DNA from: Bryum argenteum
Taxonomy: Eukaryota; Streptophyta; Bryopsida; Bryales; Bryaceae
Assembly: GCA_037043015.1 (NCBI GenBank)
Contig: CM073324.1
Location: 3,899,413-3,963,412, forward strand
Direction: 5' to 3'
Length of the DNA: 64,000 nt
Under the pieces are notes generated by a model. That model saw nothing but the letters and a program-made list of their open reading frames with translations. It had not been told where the DNA came from and searched no databases. This document shows, piece after piece, positions 60,580 through 64,000 of this stretch. The translations under genes were made by a program, and so were the position numbers. Each line of letters opens with the position of its first letter. Position 1 is the first letter of the stretch.

Positions 60580-60880
60580 ATCATTTTATACACAGGCTAG
60601 GGCCGGCCGGAGAGCGGGCCGGATTCAACAGCCAGATTTCGGGCCCAAGTTGGGGAGTTTTGGCCAGGGTCAACCTTATCCCAATTGCATCGCTAAGGTC
60701 CGAACATTTTGGCGCCAAAACAATGCCACCTAGGATGCCATGTAGGATAAATTGAAGTTCCAGTGGGGCCCTAGTATAAAGCCCTTGGGCCCAATTTGAA
60801 AGAATGCAGCCATCCTATTGGTTGAAATTTGAGGAATTCGGGTTGGGCTTTAATCCGGCCCCAAGTATAAACTCGCCCTA
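60580..60880. mobile_element. GC-rich non-autonomous element, copy 2
   Basis: Same family and orientation as 47533-47817, with matching blocks GGCCGGAGAGCGGGCCGG (here) and CATTTTGGCGCCAAAAC. The right inverted end (GTATAAACTCGCCCTA) is recognisable; the left is more decayed. It lies 21 bp beyond the end of the TTAA element. Confidence 0.65.
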
Positions 60881-62958
60881 AGTGTTATGAGAAAGCAACT
60901 CCAAAATTGCCCCCTCCCCAACCCCTAAAACACATGCAATGGTCAAAAAAAGCCAGTTGGTTACAAATTGGTTCAGTACCAACACTCCAACCCCAGCTCA
61001 GTTTGCGCCGTGGCCATATCATGAGCACCATGTATGCATGCAAAATGCAAAATCCAAGTTTGGCTACCACATAAATCCACATATAAGTACGGCCTAACTG
61101 AAAGCCAGCCACGTCCTCCAACGCTAACGAGCTTCTAGAACTTCAGGTGCAGCCATCGCAATTGTGTGGGGGACCGTCCAAAAAAGACGACCAAAAAAAC
61201 AAAGTGAATCTTCAAATTTAATTGTCCTTGGAACTCGGATCATTCACTTTATTCCATCTCGTCTCTCTATCACATGCATTGTTTCATGATGTGTAATGGA
61301 GTATGCATGAGTGTCGTTCTATCGACATGATGTGAACTTGTTACGGAGTACAACTCGTAAAAGGACTTGCAAAAAGCCGAGATTTTCGGGCTAATTTCGA
61401 AATTCTTAGTTCATTATGAGTGATGATTCAATGGCAAAATCTCACTTCATATGAATTTTATCAAGTGAGAGGTATTGTTATGATTATACCCATCAATTTA
61501 TATCTTAGGTACAATGACTTATATACTTCTATGTTCACACTTGCAATTTTTTTGAGATTTGCCGGAGTTGGTAATGGAATCATCGAACTAAACGCCTACA
61601 CGTTTCTAGTGTTGAAAATTGACATTTGGGATGAAAGGGTGAAACTTTGAAGAGCTATTACTTCTTCATTCGGAGTTTGTTTTTGATGAAATCAGTTGTG
61701 TAGGGTCTGGTTTGTGTGGTAAGAATTGTAGTTTTTTACAAGAGAGTATAAATTTATGGTATGCATTTTAGTGAAGGTAGTGTTTGTCATTGGAGCTTCG
61801 AACATGGGGGCATGTTTTTACAATTGCAAGCTGATTATGTGAAATCGAAAAAAAAAAGTTTTTTATGAACTTCTTTTACATACGCATGGTTTTGAGATGC
61901 CTCCATTGACAACTTTTTAGTCGATAGCTTTTTGATCCAAATAACTGTGGTATTGGATTTGCAATGATGTTTCTACAATGGAAAAAAATGGATGGTTTTT
62001 GAGGAGCTATATCTTTTCTTTTTGAAGTTAGATTTCGACTTTATTTCTTGGGAATGATATATTCTAGTTTGAGGCTTGTTCTTGTGGTAAGGATATTTTC
62101 TTGATCGAAGATGCAAGGTAGATACGATTTTCATTTAGTGCAAGGGGTTAAGTTTTGACTGTTTTTTCTTTAAAATTTTTGGTAGTTTCTACCATTGCAA
62201 GGCTATTATTTGAGCCAAGATATTTTTTGGTGAGATTTTTTGGTAGAAGAGTGTTCTCGCAATTTACAAGGTCTCATGGCTCAAAGGTTGGTCCACGTGA
62301 CCTACAACAAGTCTATTACAAGTTTGAATGGTTGAAATCTATTTAGCTCATATTTCAATACATCTATAAAAACTTTTTTTGAAAATACATTTTATGGCCG
62401 AAAATACCCAAGGGCGTATAAGGATTAAGTTTGTTCTATTAACTTCACTAAAAAAGAAAAAAAGAAAAAGAACAATACATTTGGTTTGGACTCATACACT
62501 AGACCTAAAATTTAGAATTTTGTATGTGTACTATGTTTTTTTGAAAAATTAAAAAATGATGCCAATGGAGGTAAAAGATTAAGTGCCTAAGTTTGCCTAT
62601 TAGAGTTGGTGGGAGTTAGGGTGGGGCAAGGAATCTCAAGTAGAAGGGGGCATTCAACTTAGGCGTGGCAAGGTTGCATGACATACTAAATTACATTGAT
62701 CTAAATGACACCCTAATATAAAAAAAAAAAAACTCTAAAAAAAAAAAGTTTTCAACTCAGATAATCACCTTGCAATCACATTTGCAAACAACAAGTATTG
62801 TGAATCTAAGTGCCAAATGGCAAAAACTTTATGTTCTGGTTGTCAGATGCTTTTGGCAACATTTTGTTTGGGGCTTCTCGCCATTACAGTTGTACATCCA
62901 AGCATCTTTTTGACACATTCATGGTTTCACTTCACATTGATATGTGATTCAAATATTG
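60881..62958. other. AT-rich spacer, no gene seen
   Basis: Only short AT-rich ORFs. Loose internal repetition of phrases such as GAAACTTTGAAGAGCTAT and GTTTTTGAGGAGCTATA (61648 and 62000) suggests decayed tandem repeats. Confidence 0.45.
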
Positions 62959-63160
62959 TTAACCCCTAACTTTCTATAAAACCCTAAAGGGGTTTTGGAG
63001 GTTCCCGCAGGAGAAAAACTCACCCAACTTTGACCATTTGACCATTTGACCATCACAAATGAGGAAGATAATGCTTAGATTGAGATTTTTTGACCTTAAT
63101 CTAACGAAGGTCAAATTTTGTGACTTAGACCATTTTGCAACAAGGAATTTTAGGGGCTAA
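62959..63160. mobile_element. Possible short TTAA-family element
   Basis: About 200 bp between TTAACCCCTAACTTT and AAAATTCC-type right end (TTTTAGGGGCTAA). The outer 11 bases match the ends of the 59623 element with one change. The middle has a triple CCATTTGA repeat. No target duplication was verified. Confidence 0.35.
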
Positions 63161-64000
63161 TGCTATTGACTCTAATTTTATAGTGAATTCAAGCAAAGCA
63201 ATGATTGAATCCTATATTGTAGACTTGGCATAAAGTAAATCATCTGACCAAGATACCCTAATTCTCAAAAGCATGATTATTGTTGAGCCGATTTTTAAGC
63301 AAATTTTTCATATAGGGAAATATTTTGTAGAATATGTTCAAAGAGGGGGAAAATCCCATCATATTTGTAAAGACTGGAAAGAAAATCATCTCATAGTCGC
63401 TTCAAGAGCAAAAAAAGATGCTACACATGAAGATGAGCTTCAATCTACTAGTTGCCAATCTTCTTCCTATTAGCTTCAATAAGTTTATTACTGGTGAGTC
63501 AAGAACATAAGAAAATAATTTTGTTTCCTTCTTTGGAAATATTTTTCAACCCTTCCCTTATTTGAAAATAAGTGTTCCCCTATAAAAATTCCCCAAATTT
63601 TAAAGTTTATAACCACAATTAGTCACATCCAAACACTCCGTTTTGAAATCATCGAAAAGTTTTTTTTATTTTTTTATTTTTTTTATTTTTAAAAAAAAAT
63701 TTATTTATGTACTTGATTTTGCAAAATCCAACCATAGTATCTTGTTCGAAGCAATCCAATTAGTTCAAATAACAACTTGTATCAAATTTGACCGCAAGGA
63801 TCTCGAGATATATTCACTAAGTTCCAAATTTTGTAAAAACAATGTTCTAAATTTAGGGAAAACAACCCCATCCAGGCATCCACTATTATACTGAAATTCT
63901 TTAAAATCCTTATATACATGTGCCGAAACCTATAGAAATATTTGATTGATTATTGGTATTTGTGTGCCGAATTTCATAAGCACCTATGGTATGCAAATAC
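63161..64000. other. AT-rich spacer, no gene seen
   Basis: Homopolymer-rich DNA with T and A tracts near 63660-63700. No coding or repeat signal I can support. Confidence 0.45.

Overview
The window reads as nuclear DNA of a land plant, most likely a bryophyte or another seed-free plant. Evidence: short GT-AG introns in every housekeeping gene, plant-type RPL23 and GLI1/NHO1-type glycerol kinase, a calcineurin B-like (CBL) calcium sensor (a family of plants and green algae), a U2 snRNA gene with the plant upstream sequence element and TATA box, and a telo-box between ribosome-related genes. The exact lineage is inference. The DNA between genes is AT-rich and full of old transposons.

Region by region. 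1-1.2 kb: tandem repeats of about 335 bp, each carrying a near-perfect palindrome. 1.9-6.2 kb: an intact ten-exon gene for a 1,166-residue protein that joins a ParB-like domain to a beta-class (N4-cytosine/N6-adenine type) DNA methyltransferase domain. This is the most unusual gene in the window. 7.3-10.9 kb: a large RNase-H-fold (P-element/THAP9-like) transposase gene broken by one frameshift. 11-16.8 kb: AT-rich, no convincing gene. 16.8-21.3 kb: a TTAA-ended element split by a 3.87-kb hAT element with exact 8-bp target duplications and a decayed transposase. 21.6-23.2 kb: a complete but dead Tc1-type (DD34E) element with TA target duplications.

24.1-28.9 kb: divergent RPL23 (uL14) and SDA1 share a promoter; both serve the large ribosomal subunit. 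30.3-32.0 kb: a three-exon gene of unknown function. A Ty1/copia retrotransposon (32,129-37,486, TCTCA target duplication) sits 120 bp past its stop codon. 38.0-38.2 kb: U2 snRNA (minus). 39.3-40.8 kb: CBL10-like calcium sensor (minus, eight exons). 44.6-46.8 kb: glycerol kinase (minus, five exons).

47-64 kb: mostly AT-rich spacer with several non-autonomous elements (a GC-rich family at 47.5 and 60.6 kb, a TA-flanked MITE at 49.8 kb, a second TTAA element at 59.6 kb), plus a small gene at 55.5 kb whose leader holds a spliced upstream ORF. The host genes (ribosomal protein, ribosome assembly, splicing RNA, calcium sensor, glycerol use) are ordinary and unrelated in function. The accessory interest lies in the ParB-methyltransferase gene and the layered transposons.
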